Shown here one piece after another: positions 11,620-24,559 of a stretch of 64,000 bases of DNA (the stretch's first letter is position 1; the number at the start of each line of letters is the position of its first letter). Source of the stretch: Dipteronia dyeriana (taxonomy: Eukaryota; Streptophyta; Magnoliopsida; Sapindales; Sapindaceae); assembly GCA_032871835.1 (NCBI GenBank), contig CM065301.1, forward strand, positions 76,044,069 through 76,108,068, in the 5' to 3' direction. The position numbers were made by a program, and so were the translations under genes. The notes below the pieces were generated by a model. That model was not told the DNA's origin and did not search any database. It saw only the letters and a program-made list of their open reading frames with translations.

Positions 11620-12219
11620 TCTCCATTTTTTTTTTTTTTGTTTTCCAGATATGTTGATTGATGTAATCAGTTAGTCAAGCTAAGTTTGAGCTTTCACTAT
11701 TAACTGCCTACAAGCAAACCAATTAGAACAAATTAGGCTTGTATCTGAAACTTCGAAAATCGAAAGACTATTATTAGAAACAAAACAGATTACATAGCAT
11801 CAATTGATACTATCAGTTGAGGAAGTTTTTGTTTTGCCACTAATGTTCAAAGTAGATGAATTTCCATTTTTAGGAGAACAATTTCAATATCAAATCAAGA
11901 ATAGTAACAAGAGGAGTTTATGTTGAAACTGTGACCAGGACTAATCTCAGATCCATCAGACCAAGTTTATGATACAGAAACATCAAACATCACAAATCAA
12001 GCATATAAAATCTCAAATTCATCAATTATCAAGCCAACAAATGAAATAAAATAAAATAAAATAAAAGAACCAGGCATGAGTCAACCTTACATGTAGACAT
12101 ACACAGAATGAAAGACAAGCTTATTATGAAGCCAAATTCAGAGAAAAATGAGAACTCAAATGGAATTTTGAGCAGATGTACATGAAGATCCACACAAAAA
12201 CCTTGAACAGCAACAATAA
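11620..12219. other. Gene-free stretch upstream of the EDR4-like pseudogene
   Basis: AT-rich sequence with an AAAAT microsatellite near 12045-12065. It is the former promoter region of the EDR4-like gene by position. I see no further feature. Confidence 0.4.
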
Positions 12220-12777
12220 GGGTGCGTTTGGTAAGAAGATGGGACAGGACCAGGTGGGACTGGACTGGACTGGACTGGACAGCACAAGACAGAACATGTT
12301 GTTCTATGTTGTGTTTGGAAGGCTTGGACAGAACTATAAATTGTACCGTTATGCGTTTGGTATGACTGGGACAGGACGGAACAAAAGATTCAAATGACCA
12401 GAGTACCCCTCTTATATATATAACAACATAGACAATAATATTATATATAATGATCTATAACATATTATTATATTATATATATATTATTCTATATTAATAT
12501 ATATATATATATTATAATAATATATAATATTCTATATGTAATTATAAATTATATTGGACATGATTGTAATTGTTTGAAAATTTAATGGGTAAATTGGTCT
12601 TTTTGACACTTGTCCCATGTCATGGGACAAGTTGTCCTAGGGTCTTGGGTGAGACAAGTTTTTGTGATTTTTGTCCCACCTTATCCCGTCTTGTCCCATG
12701 CTAAGGACGCGTCAAACGTGGGACAAGAACAAATTGTCCCACGTTGTGCTGTCTTGTCCCGCGTACCAAACGCACCC
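12220..12777. mobile_element. PIF/Harbinger-like MITE, 558 bp
   Basis: Terminal inverted repeats GGGTGCGTTTGGTA and TACCAAACGCACCC match over 14 bp. The flanks are TAA (12217-12219) and TAG (12778-12780), an imperfect 3-bp target duplication. The inside has GGACTGGACTGGACTGGAC repeats, a second TGTGTTTGG copy and an AT-rich centre. No transposase is encoded. The right 170 bp match the element ending at 669. Confidence 0.85.
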
Positions 12778-12929
12778 TAGCAGGATCCAGAGAAATCAAT
12801 ATTGTTTTATTTATTTATTTAATACGTGATGATTTTTTTTATTATACGAGTAAAGTTTAAAAGAATATATATCAAAAACAAACCTTGTCAGAGAAAAAAA
12901 AAGAAGATGATGATAAAAGAGGGAAAGAG

Positions 12930-13186
12930 AGAGAACCTTGTCCTATCTATCTATCTATCTATCTATCTATTTATCTATCTATCAAAAACAAACCTTGTCA
13001 GAGAAAAAAGAAGATGATGATAAAATAGGGAAAGAGAGAGATCCTTGTCAGCTATCTATCTATCTATCTATCTAAGAGGGAAAGAGAGAGAACCTTGTCA
13101 GCTATCTATCTATTATAAGAAACGACCCATGAAAATCTCTCTTTGACAGTTCTTTAATGTGTCGTTGTTTTCTTTCGTGTTGAAGA

Positions 13187-13217
<31 letters not shown>

Positions 13218-13330
13218 GATTATGGGAGAAGACACATGAATATCTCTCTTTGATAGTTCTTTGATGTGTCTTTGTTGTCTTTCGTGTTGAAGAAGGTTTT
13301 TCTTTCTTCATGATTGATTGAACACTACCA
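12930..13330. repeat. CTAT microsatellites in a duplicated block
   Basis: CTAT arrays at about 12943-12982, 13051-13075 and 13189-13217 are separated by repeated spacers: AAACAAACCTTGTCAGAG plus GGGAAAGAGAGAG, and a 90-bp unit with ATCTCTCTTTGA(C/T)AGTTC and TTTCGTGTTGAAGAA seen at about 13120 and 13230. The pattern suggests repeated slippage or unequal exchange. Nothing coding is supported. Confidence 0.8.
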
Positions 13331-13731
13331 ATGAATTCCGACACAACAACAATAATTTCTTCTTGTTATTATTGTTTTTTGTTGATGGTGGTGGTTGCGG
13401 TGCTGTTGTTGTGGAAGTGTTTTTTTTTTCTTTTTGTTGGGTTTGTTGAAGTAGAGAGAGAGGGCGGTGGTGGTGTGGTGGAGTGGAAAGGAGATAAGAG
13501 AGAAATGTTGACGTCGAATGCTTATGCTATTTAATACACATCCCTACTTACTCAGAAGAGTCTTCATTGCATTCGGCTAGTAAGTCTTCTCGAACCGTAA
13601 CATTTTCCGGTTGAATGAGGGTTCTTACCACCGGGCTTCTTCTTTTTTTACAACTATCGGGACTGTCAAACAAAACATGAGGTATAAACCGGGAGAAAAC
13701 TTCTCACACATATTTGAAAAATACGTAGGTA

Positions 13732-13785
13732 AGACTCGAACTCTTCACCACCACTGTCGAAAAGGGTGATGAAGAGTTCGAGTCT
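13732..13785. repeat. Perfect-arm hairpin, 16-bp arms
   Basis: AGACTCGAACTCTTCA at 13732-13747 is exactly complementary to 13770-13785, with a 22-base loop that adds further partial pairing. A transposon or miRNA-like origin cannot be told from this alone. The rest of 13331-14820 shows no supported gene. Confidence 0.7.
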
Positions 13786-15310
13786 ATAAACTTGTCAAGA
13801 AAGCAATTTTGAAGTCAATCATAGAATGGAAACGAAACTAAAGATGGAACAAAAGGATTTCAAAGAATTCATGAAACTGAATTTCCCAGCAACCATCATG
13901 AATAAGAAAAAAGTCAAGCACGATGCGTGAAGAAAAAGATAGCAATAATGTCATATCATCATCACCATCATGGACCACTACAACATTGTACGAGAAAGCC
14001 ACAAATTATAGAAACATTAATGTCTTATCCTGACAATCACGAAAATTGTTATATGTTTTTGAAAATTACATGTCTATTTTGATCGCATTGTAGATACTTG
14101 AATCAAATCGATCGAGTAAATTGGTAATTTAGTAACTCACTGTGTTCATATTCCGAATTGACTTCCTCTTCTTTGGGAGAATTTGGTAGGATTTGAATGG
14201 ACTTTCAAGTGACTTGAGTCCAATCAAGCAATCACTCAGATTATGTCAAGTACCATAAAAGCCTGGAGGTGTCAATTGGACCGGTCAGAAAAAATATGGG
14301 TTTTTTCATATTCTAGATTGTTTCAGACTGTACTCCGAAAATTTTCAAAGGGTCCGAATCCTAAAATAAATGGCCTAAATATCTAAATTCTCGAATCAAA
14401 TCCAAACCCAACCAATCCATTTGACACCCATAAAGTCATGTAACAATGTGATATCAAACAATAGTAATTGTAGAACTAGTTTTTCCTAATATAGCAGTTA
14501 CATGGTTTCAATTCTTGATCGGTAAAAACCGATTCACTGTATCAAGTTTAATTTATTAATATTTTTCTATAGTAAGTTTAATCCTTAAGATTACTTCCTT
14601 TTGAGAACATCACTTTATATGAATTCCAATATACAGCAAACAATAATATGATAGAAAATGAAGAAATATATCAGGTTTCCGGTTATTAGTCAAGCAAAGT
14701 TATGGTTAATAAGAAGGCTAATCATTAACAAACATCACTTATCAAATAATCTGTCAAACATATAATTCATTTCTTCAAAATGGAAAAAAGAGTAAATTCA
14801 ATGGTTATGAAGATGTAAACCTTCAGAAATATCTGTGTTGCTCCCGCCAGTGCGAGGTTTGCTATCTCCCTTCCTCCCTTCCTTTCCATGAAATCCACAT
14901 AGCGCATCCAGAACTCAGGATAATTAGCACAGGGAATTAAGCATCTCTCATAAAGTTTAACAACCTATAGTCAATGATGGAGAAAAAAAAGAAGATGAAA
15001 ATTACATAAAAAGAGGAGAAAATAGACAACAGCATAAGCCTAATGCATCAAAACATATAAGCCATACTCAGTCAAAATCCCCTTGCTTCTCAACAAAGTT
15101 CAAATAGTCATGCCAATTCTCCAACTGATGGTCATCAAGTGGTTTACATGAAAATAAGGCCTTCGAATATGAGTCTCAAAGCCATGTATTTTCTCATCCA
15201 ATTGGGATGCTTCTTTATAGATTTGTTCTCCAATAAGAATATATTTCTGCAGTGTTTTTTATCTAGCCAAGCTATCAGATGGATCTAGCAGATCGTTGAT
15301 GACACGAGAG

Positions 15311-15916
15311 TAGGGCCGGCCAAAGGGCCAGCAAACCCAGCCATTTGTTGGGGGCCCCAGTTGACCCAATTTAGTTCTTCTTCTTTTGTTAGAAATAAGG
15401 GGCCTCAATACCCAATATATTTAAGTCTAAAAGGGCCCAATCTCAAACATTTAAGATCTATTATTCATTTATTTTCTTCTTCACATCAAGCCCAACTAAT
15501 CAATTTAACAAAAATAAATATAAAGACCCAATTGAATTCTAAATTAGCATTTGTCAAGAAATATAAAACAAAACAAGAATTCTAACATAGCATATTATCA
15601 AACATCGTTGCTAACCTAGTTAAGTTTGACATCATCTAAATAAAAAATCGTCACTCTCTCTCTCTGTCGAAAAGCCGTCTTCGTAAATTTACACTTCATA
15701 ATGTAAGAATAATATAAATTTAAACAATGTTTTTTTTTTTGTTATTAGATACGATAAATCTTTTTTGTTTTAATTTATATGGATTACATTGTATTTGGTA
15801 AATGAATAATCATTTATCTATTTTTTTATGTTCTGATAATAATTTTTATATAGGGCCACGATTTTTACTAATATCATTAAATGAATGGGGCCCCAAAATG
15901 TCTGGAGACGGCCCTG
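15311..15916. mobile_element. 606-bp non-autonomous hAT element inside a PRP39-like exon
   Basis: The element starts TAGGGCCG and ends CGGCCCTG, an inverted repeat with one terminal mismatch. CACGAGAG is duplicated exactly at 15303-15310 and 15917-15924. It interrupts the PRP39-like reading frame between the codons for DVISR and INDLLDPSD. Inner sequence is AT-rich, with GGGGCCCC near both ends, and encodes no transposase. Confidence 0.9.
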
Positions 15917-17630
15917 CACGAGAGATTACATCATCCTTGTAATATGTAGGCTCTTCACTTTCAAGAACAAATTCTGACTGGATTTCTATGACAGAATCAC
16001 TCTGATATTCCAACTCCTCTTTCCAACCGGCAGCCAACTCTTTAAAACTGAAGAGAAAGTTAAACTAAAATCCAGTACGCATATACAAGCCTATATTCTT
16101 TGGATAATGTCATGCAAATTGTTCAAACAGTGAGAAATACCAACATAACTTTATAACATCACTTTGCACGCAGCAAAAAGAAAATTTACAATGATTGTGT
16201 GAATCAAGGGAATTGTTTAACTTGGTTCATATGATAATTGGTCTTCCTTCAGAACTATCAAGTCTTAGTCATGATGATAAACACATACATGCTATTCAAC
16301 TATAAAAGGGATTGAATTCCCAAAAAAAAAAAACTATAAAAGGGATTGGAGCACCATCATAAATAGATTTTATATTCCATGCCTACTCTTCAAGTTGACT
16401 TCCCATCTACCAAAAAAATCTTCAGAGTTCGTATCGGAAGCTATTATCTTAAAGGAGAGGAATAGTTCGAATTACCCACCTAACTTAGATGCTGACATGT
16501 AATATTTGTAACATCAAGCAGTTGCTGCAGTATAAGCATGAAAGGGTGTGGTGGGATCAACAAACCATATAACAATGTATAGAATACACTAAGGCTGAAA
16601 AACCTTGTATTTCAAATATGCTATGTAAATTTCTATCAAGACCTATTATTTGTATGTTGTAACAGCAAAATCTGTAGTCAGAAGTGTCATTATTTGCTTG
16701 GAAACTGTTTTTAAAAATGTTTATTTATCACCCACGTGAGCAAGACTGCGACATTGTAAAATTAATTACATTTTATGATGATTAATGGTGACCTTAAGTC
16801 CTTAACCTGCATATTTAAGTGAATAAATCAAGAGAAAAGAAAGTCTCATTTGTCCCAATCCAAGTTCAGAAAAAAGGAAAAAAAATAATGGGTTGAGATA
16901 TACCTATCATAGTAGCGATGTAACTTTTTGCTAGGAAATTTCTAAGCTTGGATATACATGTCAGCTAGAAAACTCCACTGCTGCTGAGAAAACTCAAATT
17001 CAAGGTATTTATCCCACAATGTATGACATAAGTAATCCTTTCCAACAAATGAGATTCCTCTTCCGAATAACCTATCGGATAAATTTAAAGAACAAATATT
17101 GATCTCAGTTAACAAACTATGCCTCACAAGGCAAAAATATACAATTAACCTCGAAGAACAATTGGGCAAGGAGAGAATATTCAATATTCAAAGAACAAGG
17201 CATTGTGAATTGTTCTGCATCCTTTGTTATCACCTAGGAAAATGACTGAAAAAGAAAATGATTTTTTCTACAAACAATCCCGAATTAATACAAGTTACCA
17301 ATACTCACTGTGAATCATAAACAATTATTTTATTTGACCTGACCATTTAAACCACTATTATGAATCCCAGAAGAATAGACCATTTATCTATTTATTTATT
17401 TTTATTTTTGTGGAAATTCTGTTTTTCTTGAGGTTGAGTGGGTGCAGAATAACGACGGAACTAACAGTTCTTCTAAAGGGAAAAAATAATATTCAGCTCA
17501 TCAAAGCATTTGCAACATGCGTTAGTATTCAACATGCCCGCATAGTAATTTGAAAGTGAGATTGTAACAACTAGATATTGAAGTACAACTAGTCCAAACA
17601 AAATTCAAAACTTCAATCTTAAAAGATATG

Positions 17631-17839
17631 GGCTTTTTGTTATAAAATGTTTCTTTTTTAATACATAACCCATGAAGTGACTTTAGCTTCTTATTTCTAT
17701 TGATTGAATAATTATAAAATGTGAATGCAAACAATATAAACTATTATATAAAGATAAAGAAATCTCTAGAGAAATAAGAAGCTAAAATGACTTCATGGGT
17801 TATGTTTTAAAAAAGAAACAATTTTTAACAAAAAGTGTC
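17631..17839. repeat. Long imperfect inverted repeat in a PRP39-like intron
   Basis: The left arm (17631-17698) and right arm (17770-17839) pair along most of about 69 bases, including ACATAACCCATGAAGT and TTTAGCTTCTTATTTCT with their complements. The loop is about 70 bases. It resembles a foldback MITE. If transcribed, it could form a small-RNA hairpin, but that is inference. Confidence 0.75.
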
Positions 17840-19864
17840 AAAAAATTAAAAAAAAAATGCTTGAACTTATGAGGGTCAATGTCACTACTTAACATTGTTT
17901 ATAATTTCCTCGATATTATTCATGAGATGTAGGCCTCAGTATCTTTTGAGTTCCGTGATGTCTCATTCTTCACTGTCAACAGCTGGGAAGCCACAGTATT
18001 CTAGACAGGTGCTTTAAGGCTTTGCGTTGGATCAGTGAAAGGTTCTTGTGTCAGTTTAGGTTCTTTTGAGCACCACAATTATGTATTCTGCTAAGGTTTA
18101 AATTTTGCGGAGAGTTTTTGGTCTTCTGTTGGTCTGGAGGCCCACGGTTCATCTCTCTTTTGTACATTTTCTCTTATTCAATAAATTTTTTATGTTAACT
18201 ACCTAAAAAAAAAAAACTACTAGCACCTTGGAAATATGACATTAATTTTGCATTAAGACGGGGTTAGACAACATAATCCTACAATGTACAGATAACAGCA
18301 CCTGAGCAACAAGACTCTAAAATGTACTGCTGGCAATACTATATAACTAATATTGGATGCACTGATGAGGAGATTAAAAGCACTGACAAGTAAGAAGAAT
18401 ATATTTGAAACTGGAAGTATATACACGGTACATAAACTCATCATTATTACCATCATTTCCATGTGGTCAAATATTAGAATTTCAAAATCTTGTCCTACAC
18501 AGGAACATAGTTTTGATGGTTTAGGGGTACCAAAAGAATGGCCACAACTTGGCACAACTATTAATATCAAAAGCTTATGCAATGCATGTGTTTCAGGATA
18601 TTTATAGATGGTGATTGTTATTTATTGTAAATTATCAAATATTATAGGCATTGACATTACCTACGGATATCATGAGGATCTTCAAGTGCCGACATGCTAA
18701 AGCTACAATAGTCAAACCACACACCAACAGAATATGTTGCAGATTACACGGCTTGTTCAAATACTTCAAACACCTTATCAACGGTGCACAACCTTGTCTT
18801 GTGTTCAGCACTTCAGCATATTTCCTCCAGTAAGCATAGCATAAAGGAAATTCAGCCAAGAAGGCATCATTCACCAAACATATTTTGTGTATGTCATCCT
18901 GACAATATAACAAAAAATGCCCTATATGAGTTCAGCATCCAGTAATTCAGGAGTGGCAATAATCAACTATTGAATAGTGAATCAACTATTGAATAGTGAA
19001 TCAACTAATGGAAGATAACTAAACAGATTAATTTAAATTTGCTTACTACAGCCAAGCCATACATGCTTGTTTAGAAACTTAATGTCATACACGCTCAAGG
19101 AATGATGACAGTTGGCTGTGTGGATACTACTCTACTACTACTGGTATTAACAGTCGGATTTGAGTGCCTCTATCAGATGGATAATCTGTTTTAGCAGTTG
19201 AAAACATCATTTTCCATCATTAATAAGTTACTTTTTAAATAAAGTTGGAAGAAAAGAAAGAATCGTGTTTCATTTAGTTGTAGCATACTAGCATATGAAT
19301 GAGAACCTTTGAATGATCCAACTAGAGGAAATGAGCTTTGTTGATAACAATTTGAACAGTATGATAATTAAAATACCACCAGAAGTTTATAAACTAAATA
19401 CGAAATAGAATCTAACGTCCTATTTCCCAGAATCTCTTCTCTTCATTGCCCATAATCCAGTCCCAAAAATGAGAATGCCAAAAAGATTAAAACCCAGTAG
19501 TAAATATCATCCCAGGTTATACCACAGACCTAGCTTAACCTCTAGCAGACCCTTGCCTTACTGTCTATCAAAAGTTGACACTCCTGAGCACCATTCACAA
19601 GATAATTTTTTTTGCACCCTTTACTACCTACCTTTTTGTTGCCTTCACAAGATCTTATGGATAGTATCTTGCTGATAAAAGGATAAGAAATAGAGGCGTG
19701 TATAATTATATATAAGAAGGAAAGAAAAACCCAATGGACAATAATGGTGGATGCTACACTCACAGGAAACAAATTCTCAATATCTGATATAAGCGATGTC
19801 CATTCATAGAAGTCTAATGAGGCTTCAGCAATAACCTTCTGAAGTTTGTGCTCATCAAAACCAC

Positions 19865-21257
19865 CTGCAGAAAAAGCAACAGTTTGTTATATACCAATTG
19901 ATCCAAAAGGCAAGTATATAAGATAACCGCATGAAGAAATTAGCAATGTAAACAAGATCAACCAACCTTGATTTGAAAGATCAATCTCCATAAAACTTCA
20001 TGCAAAAATCCAAAAATTTCAACTAACCATACAAAAGCTTATAAAAAAATTTTAAAAAAGAGAGTAAGTTATACAGACCACAAAATCAACTAACCAGGTA
20101 GCTTCCAACTAAACTTATACATGTGAACTAAAGCAAGTTTAATCAAACCAAGGAGATAAAATTTTATATTAATAAATCATTGTAATCTCTCTCACAACTT
20201 GGACCACCAATTAAGCTTTGGCATTCAACGTGACACGTCTAAAAGTTTGCACAGATTTTTTAACAAAAAATTCTGCATAAAACCATTAACAATTTCACTC
20301 ACAAGGAAAATTATCCAGGCTTAAACACACCAATTCCAGACACGATGGATATAAGTTTCTCTTGAGAAGAATACATTTTGCAATTTCATGTTCAGCAAAA
20401 TACAGACACTTTGTCTTTCAAGTACCAAATCTCTACAAGCTCAATCAATCTCAAATTTGTGACTACCAAATCTTCTTCTTCTTTTTCTATATTTTTAATT
20501 TTCACTGAAACTGAGTACAAAACTTGAATTCTCAATCCATTATTTTGAATTTTAGAGTACAATCAAAAATGAAGTAAAAGGGAGTGTTCATGTGTAAGTG
20601 CGTTAAGTATAAATTTACCTAGACTGCTTTGTTACAGGGGCCGAGACTCAGTTTCAGAGTGTGAAATTTGCACCTCCATTGCCATGAAACTATCAATCTC
20701 ACATTACCAATACCACCCCATTCTTTCAAGAGAGACGCGCACAGAAGACTCGGAGGCAAAAAAAATTCCTTTTTTCCTTTTTTCTTTTTTAAAGACGGAC
20801 CAGGCCTGTCCTGTGCTATGAAATCTAGTTTTGACGTCGAGTTGGGCGGAGCTCATAGAGTTGGTCTGGCTACTAGACTGACATATAAATAATAAATTGT
20901 ATGGTTATTTACGTATATATTTATATTCTAAATAATAAACTAACATATGGTCTACTTAAATTTAATAATTGGAATTCATTAAGAATGAAGAGATTGGAAT
21001 TCATTAAGAATGATGAGAATATGAATATCACATAAATCCTAAAACATGATATCTATTCTAAGTAATTTACGAAACAACTTCCCTTAAATGAGTCTTATTT
21101 CAATTAAATGTTTCGATCAAGGACAGATTCGTATGGTATCCGATTTGTATCTTTACAATATAAATCCTAGAATCAAGCTCCTAAGGTGATCAGTTAAAGA
21201 AACATTAATAAAAGAGAGACTATTTTTATGGGGAAATTGAATACTTCATGTAAGAAA
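19865..21257. other. Gene-free stretch upstream of the PRP39-like pseudogene
   Basis: Mostly AT-rich. A minus-strand ATG near 20693 begins a short frame with a GT donor near 20622, which could be a lost 5' exon, but its residues do not resemble known PRP39 starts. The rest shows no gene, RNA or clear repeat. Confidence 0.35.
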
Positions 21258-21579
21258 AATAATACCAGAGCCGATCCTACGCCGAGGCTCCAGTGGCGCC
21301 TGCCCGGGGCCTATCATTTTGAGGGCCTTCGAATACGTGAGATGGGTACGTGTGATGATTTTAAAAAGGCCTATACATGGGATGAGTACATGTGATAATT
21401 TTAAAAAGGGTCTGTGATGAGTTCAGCACATGGGATACAACCCAAATATTAATAAAATCCACCATTCCACACCAGATAAAAAAACATCTCGTAAAATCCA
21501 CCATTTCACCAGATAAAAAACAGTATCATTGGAAGAAAAATAAAGATTATAGAGATCACGAGAGGCTTATTCTTCCCGA

Positions 21580-21690
21580 CCAATGATTCAATCCCGACCA
21601 GAGGCTTTGTCCCGACCATCTTGATGGCCCCGGCCGGGTGTTATGAAACCGTCTTTGGTCAGCTTAGGAAGGTTGACTCTTGATGATGCG
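21580..21690. repeat. LTR-like fragment shared with 61490-61688
   Basis: CCCGACCA repeats, then a (C/G)GGTGTTATGAA string, a CTTTGG(T/C)CA(G/A)CTTAGG string and GTTGAC occur in the same order here and at 61490-61688. It looks like a piece of one retroelement LTR family captured within the hAT element. Confidence 0.5.
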
Positions 21691-21783
21691 GCGTCTCTAA
21701 TTCCCGCATCTTTGGGCAGTTATGATGACTTATCATTCTTTAGATTTCACTAATAACAACTACGTTTTCTTATTTTTAATATG

Positions 21784-23501
21784 TGTAAGTTCATCAGTTT
21801 TTGATTGGCTCATTTCGTTGACAACCACATTTGGGGATTATTATGTAAGGGCATTTTAAGTCATCATTGCTCAAGACCTAGCTCAAGCTTCAAAAGGTAA
21901 ATCACTTGCTTAACCTTGTTTGAAGAGTTTTAGTGCACACATACTCTCATGCATGTTTTTGATCATCTTGCATGAATGCTTAATTGTCATAATTGTGTGT
22001 CTTTTTGCCATAACTCTTGCTTGGGTATTTGATGCATTTTGTTTGCCCTTGGAAGAGGATTTTCCCCTTGACCGCGGCCGGGACCGCTCCCTGTGCATTG
22101 CCTCCGTCGCGGTATGCACAACGGTGTTCTCTAGGCGTTACACGCTGCTGTTACCGCGGCCTGTGCACGTTGCATGCACAACGGTTTCCCAAGCGGAGTT
22201 TCCCAGTGATGCACCGCTCGCTCTACCGCGGTCTGGACACTTGCCTATGTCGCGACATGCACATCGGTCATGACGGAAATTAGTTGTCCCTTGTCCAAAA
22301 CGATGCCATTTCGTGTAGGGCAAAATATATATATATATATATATGTTCTCTTCTCTTTGGGTATGTGAGTCCAAGAAGCCATTTTTACTCACCAAGCTTT
22401 TCTTTGAAAAAGAAATTGATTCCAAGAGAGAGAGAGCTCCCAAGAATTCATTTTTACTCAACCAATCTTCAATCCATGAGCATCTAGCATCTTCTTGCAT
22501 CTTCTAAGCATGAATTCCTCTTGTTTTAATTGACTATGTAATCTCTACATGCCCTAGAACTTGTTGTTTCATTACTAGGTCATGTTTACCTAGTAATAAC
22601 ATTTATTGCTTATTGAGTGTATGCTCTTATGTTGAATTGCATTTATAACATGCTTGGGTTGTTGATCGTTGATTGTTGGTTGAGATTTATATTTTGTGAT
22701 AGCTAGGGTTTGTGACCATTTTGCCCTTCTAGCTAAATCTCTATGCTTTGCATTTAAATATTGTTTAGGACTCATTAATTGCATTTTGTGATTGCATTAT
22801 AGTCCTTGCCATGCTTAATGACAACTTGTATTGATTGGCCCTTTGTTTGATAACTATGATATATTGTTACATAACTATATCTAGTTAAGTCTTTATGAAC
22901 ATTCATTTAGACATTGATATCTAGGAATTGTACTTAGTGACATTCTTAAATTCCTAGATAAACATTTAGTGTTGCCTAGCATTACTTGCATGTTTGAATA
23001 TTTTATAATATTCACTTAGGTTGTGTTTGACTCTTCATTGAGGTTAAGTCTTGCAACCAAGGGTGGGTTGACAAGCAATTGGTCGGGTGCCACTGTAAAA
23101 GGCTCTAGGGGGTAGAGTATGAGGCGTTCACGCCAAAAGTAGTGTATCAGGGGATATCACTAGGGACTGAACCAAGAGTGGTGAGTGGCGGTGTCCATTG
23201 TCTGAGGTTGTCGAGAGTGAGAGTCCGAGAATCACTTAAGGGTGTAACCTTTTATTCATATAGTGGATTTCTGTGACCGAGTGTAGCGCACTTAACAACC
23301 CGTGGTTTTTCCCATTTGGAGGGTTTCCACGTATACATCTTGTGTTATTTATATTTCTGCACCTTACACTTGATGTTGAATGCTTGTTTATTCGGGGTAA
23401 TTTGTATTAATATTGATTAATCGAAAAATCGGCAATTGATTCGATTAAAATCTATTCACCCCCCTCTAGGTTGTAGACACACACTTTCGAGGGAACTTTC
23501 A
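21784..23501. mobile_element. Solo copia-type LTR, 1,718 bp, inside the hAT element
   Basis: It begins TGTAAGTTC and ends GAACTTTCA, a near-perfect TG...CA inverted repeat. ATATG is duplicated exactly at 21779-21783 and 23502-23506. The end contains CCCGTGGTTTTTCCC and TATTCACCCCCCTCTAGG, typical of long plant copia LTRs (SIRE/Tork-like; the lineage is from memory). A GC-rich patch at 22020-22290 repeats CGCGGT and TGCACA motifs. No internal coding region remains, so it is a recombination product. Confidence 0.88.
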
Positions 23502-24559
23502 ATATGTAATCATCTTTTTCTTTCTCACCTAACACATCTCTCTCTCAGAATCTCAAATAATCTCAAATCGTTCTTTCTCTCTTTTTATATTCTCTCAATC
23601 TCTCATCTCAATCTCTCAGATCTAAGATATCTCACTCTCAGTAAGAGCCTCTCAGTCTCTCGGTCTCACTCCCCCAACGGCCCAGCCCGAGGTAATTTCT
23701 AATTTCGTTGTTGTTTGTAATTTTTATTGTAATGTTCTATTGTTCTAAACTTCTATTTATAATTTAATGTTCATTTTAATCTTCACATTCTATTTCTTCT
23801 TTATCATTTTTTATTTCAAAGTCCCAGATTTATTGAGTTAGTTTAATATTTTTAATTAACAATAATTGTTGTTTCGTTTATAGGAAATTTCCAAACCAAT
23901 ATCAAAAGTAACGTTAATGTTTATTTTTGATTTGGAAACAAAATATAAAGAAGAATGAATAGTTGAATAATGAATAAGATCTAAAAAGTGAAAACCAAAT
24001 CAATATTTATTAGGTATAGCATTTGTGATGATATTCAATTATCGGTTATATGAGAAATTAATTCTTACACAATTCTATGAAAAAAAATTCTGATTACGTT
24101 TTATATTTTTATTTGTAATGATCTGTTTGATTTATAATATTTCCAGAATTCCTGTGATAGATTCACTTTTTATTTTGTTGTTTGTTAACTATTATTTTAT
24201 ATTCTATTTTCTAGCAAAAAAAGGGAATCAATCTTGTGGAGTTACGAGATAGGCAATTAGGTCTATCAAGACTGTCGGAGTTACGGGATAGACAATTAGG
24301 CCTAGCATGATTGTCATACTGGTGGACTTGCTGAACCCAATTGTTTGAAATCTTTGAATGCTTGACAGGTTTTATTATTCCGTTTTAGTGACCAATGTTT
24401 TACTGTGATTGTTAGTTTGTTTGTTATTTTAGTTATTAGTGTTTTATTGACTATTGTTCATTTATTATTTGTTTGTTATTTTAGTTATTAGTATTATGTT
24501 TCTTAAGAAAACAACCCTTTGGATTTGAAAAAAGAAAAAAAAAAGACAGATTATAATAA

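Larger units (their letters stand above)
14821..19864 (-). pseudogene. PRP39: Decayed PRP39-like U1 snRNP splicing factor, 3' half missing
   Basis: Minus-strand exon remnants lie at 19864-19764, 18898-18661, 17071-16904, 16047 to about 15071 (interrupted by a transposon) and 14964-14821. They read as a PRP39 protein built of HAT (half-a-TPR) repeats: [115 protein letters not shown]39 helps U1 snRNP recognise 5' splice sites. Stops occur at 18744-18746, 16942-16944 and about 15260; frames shift near 18797 and about 15150; and the donor after the fourth remnant is altered. The exons for the second half of the protein are not found between 13540 and 14820. Splice phases between remnants still agree, so this is a duplicated gene that died in place. 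Confidence 0.85.

Noticed and set aside
12943..13217. CRISPR-like spacing of CTAT arrays
   Set aside because: These are microsatellites in a eukaryotic genome, with repeated spacers instead of unique ones.
13331..13534. 67-codon hydrophobic ORF
   Set aside because: Low-complexity Val/Leu/Gly content, next to microsatellites, no family match.
4389..19864. Sequencing error as the cause of the frameshifts
   Set aside because: Lesions include substitutions to stops, missing exons and transposons with target duplications, while four other genes in the window read cleanly.
20622..20693. Possible first exon of the PRP39-like pseudogene
   Set aside because: It has an ATG and a GT donor but contains an early stop and no similarity to PRP39 starts.
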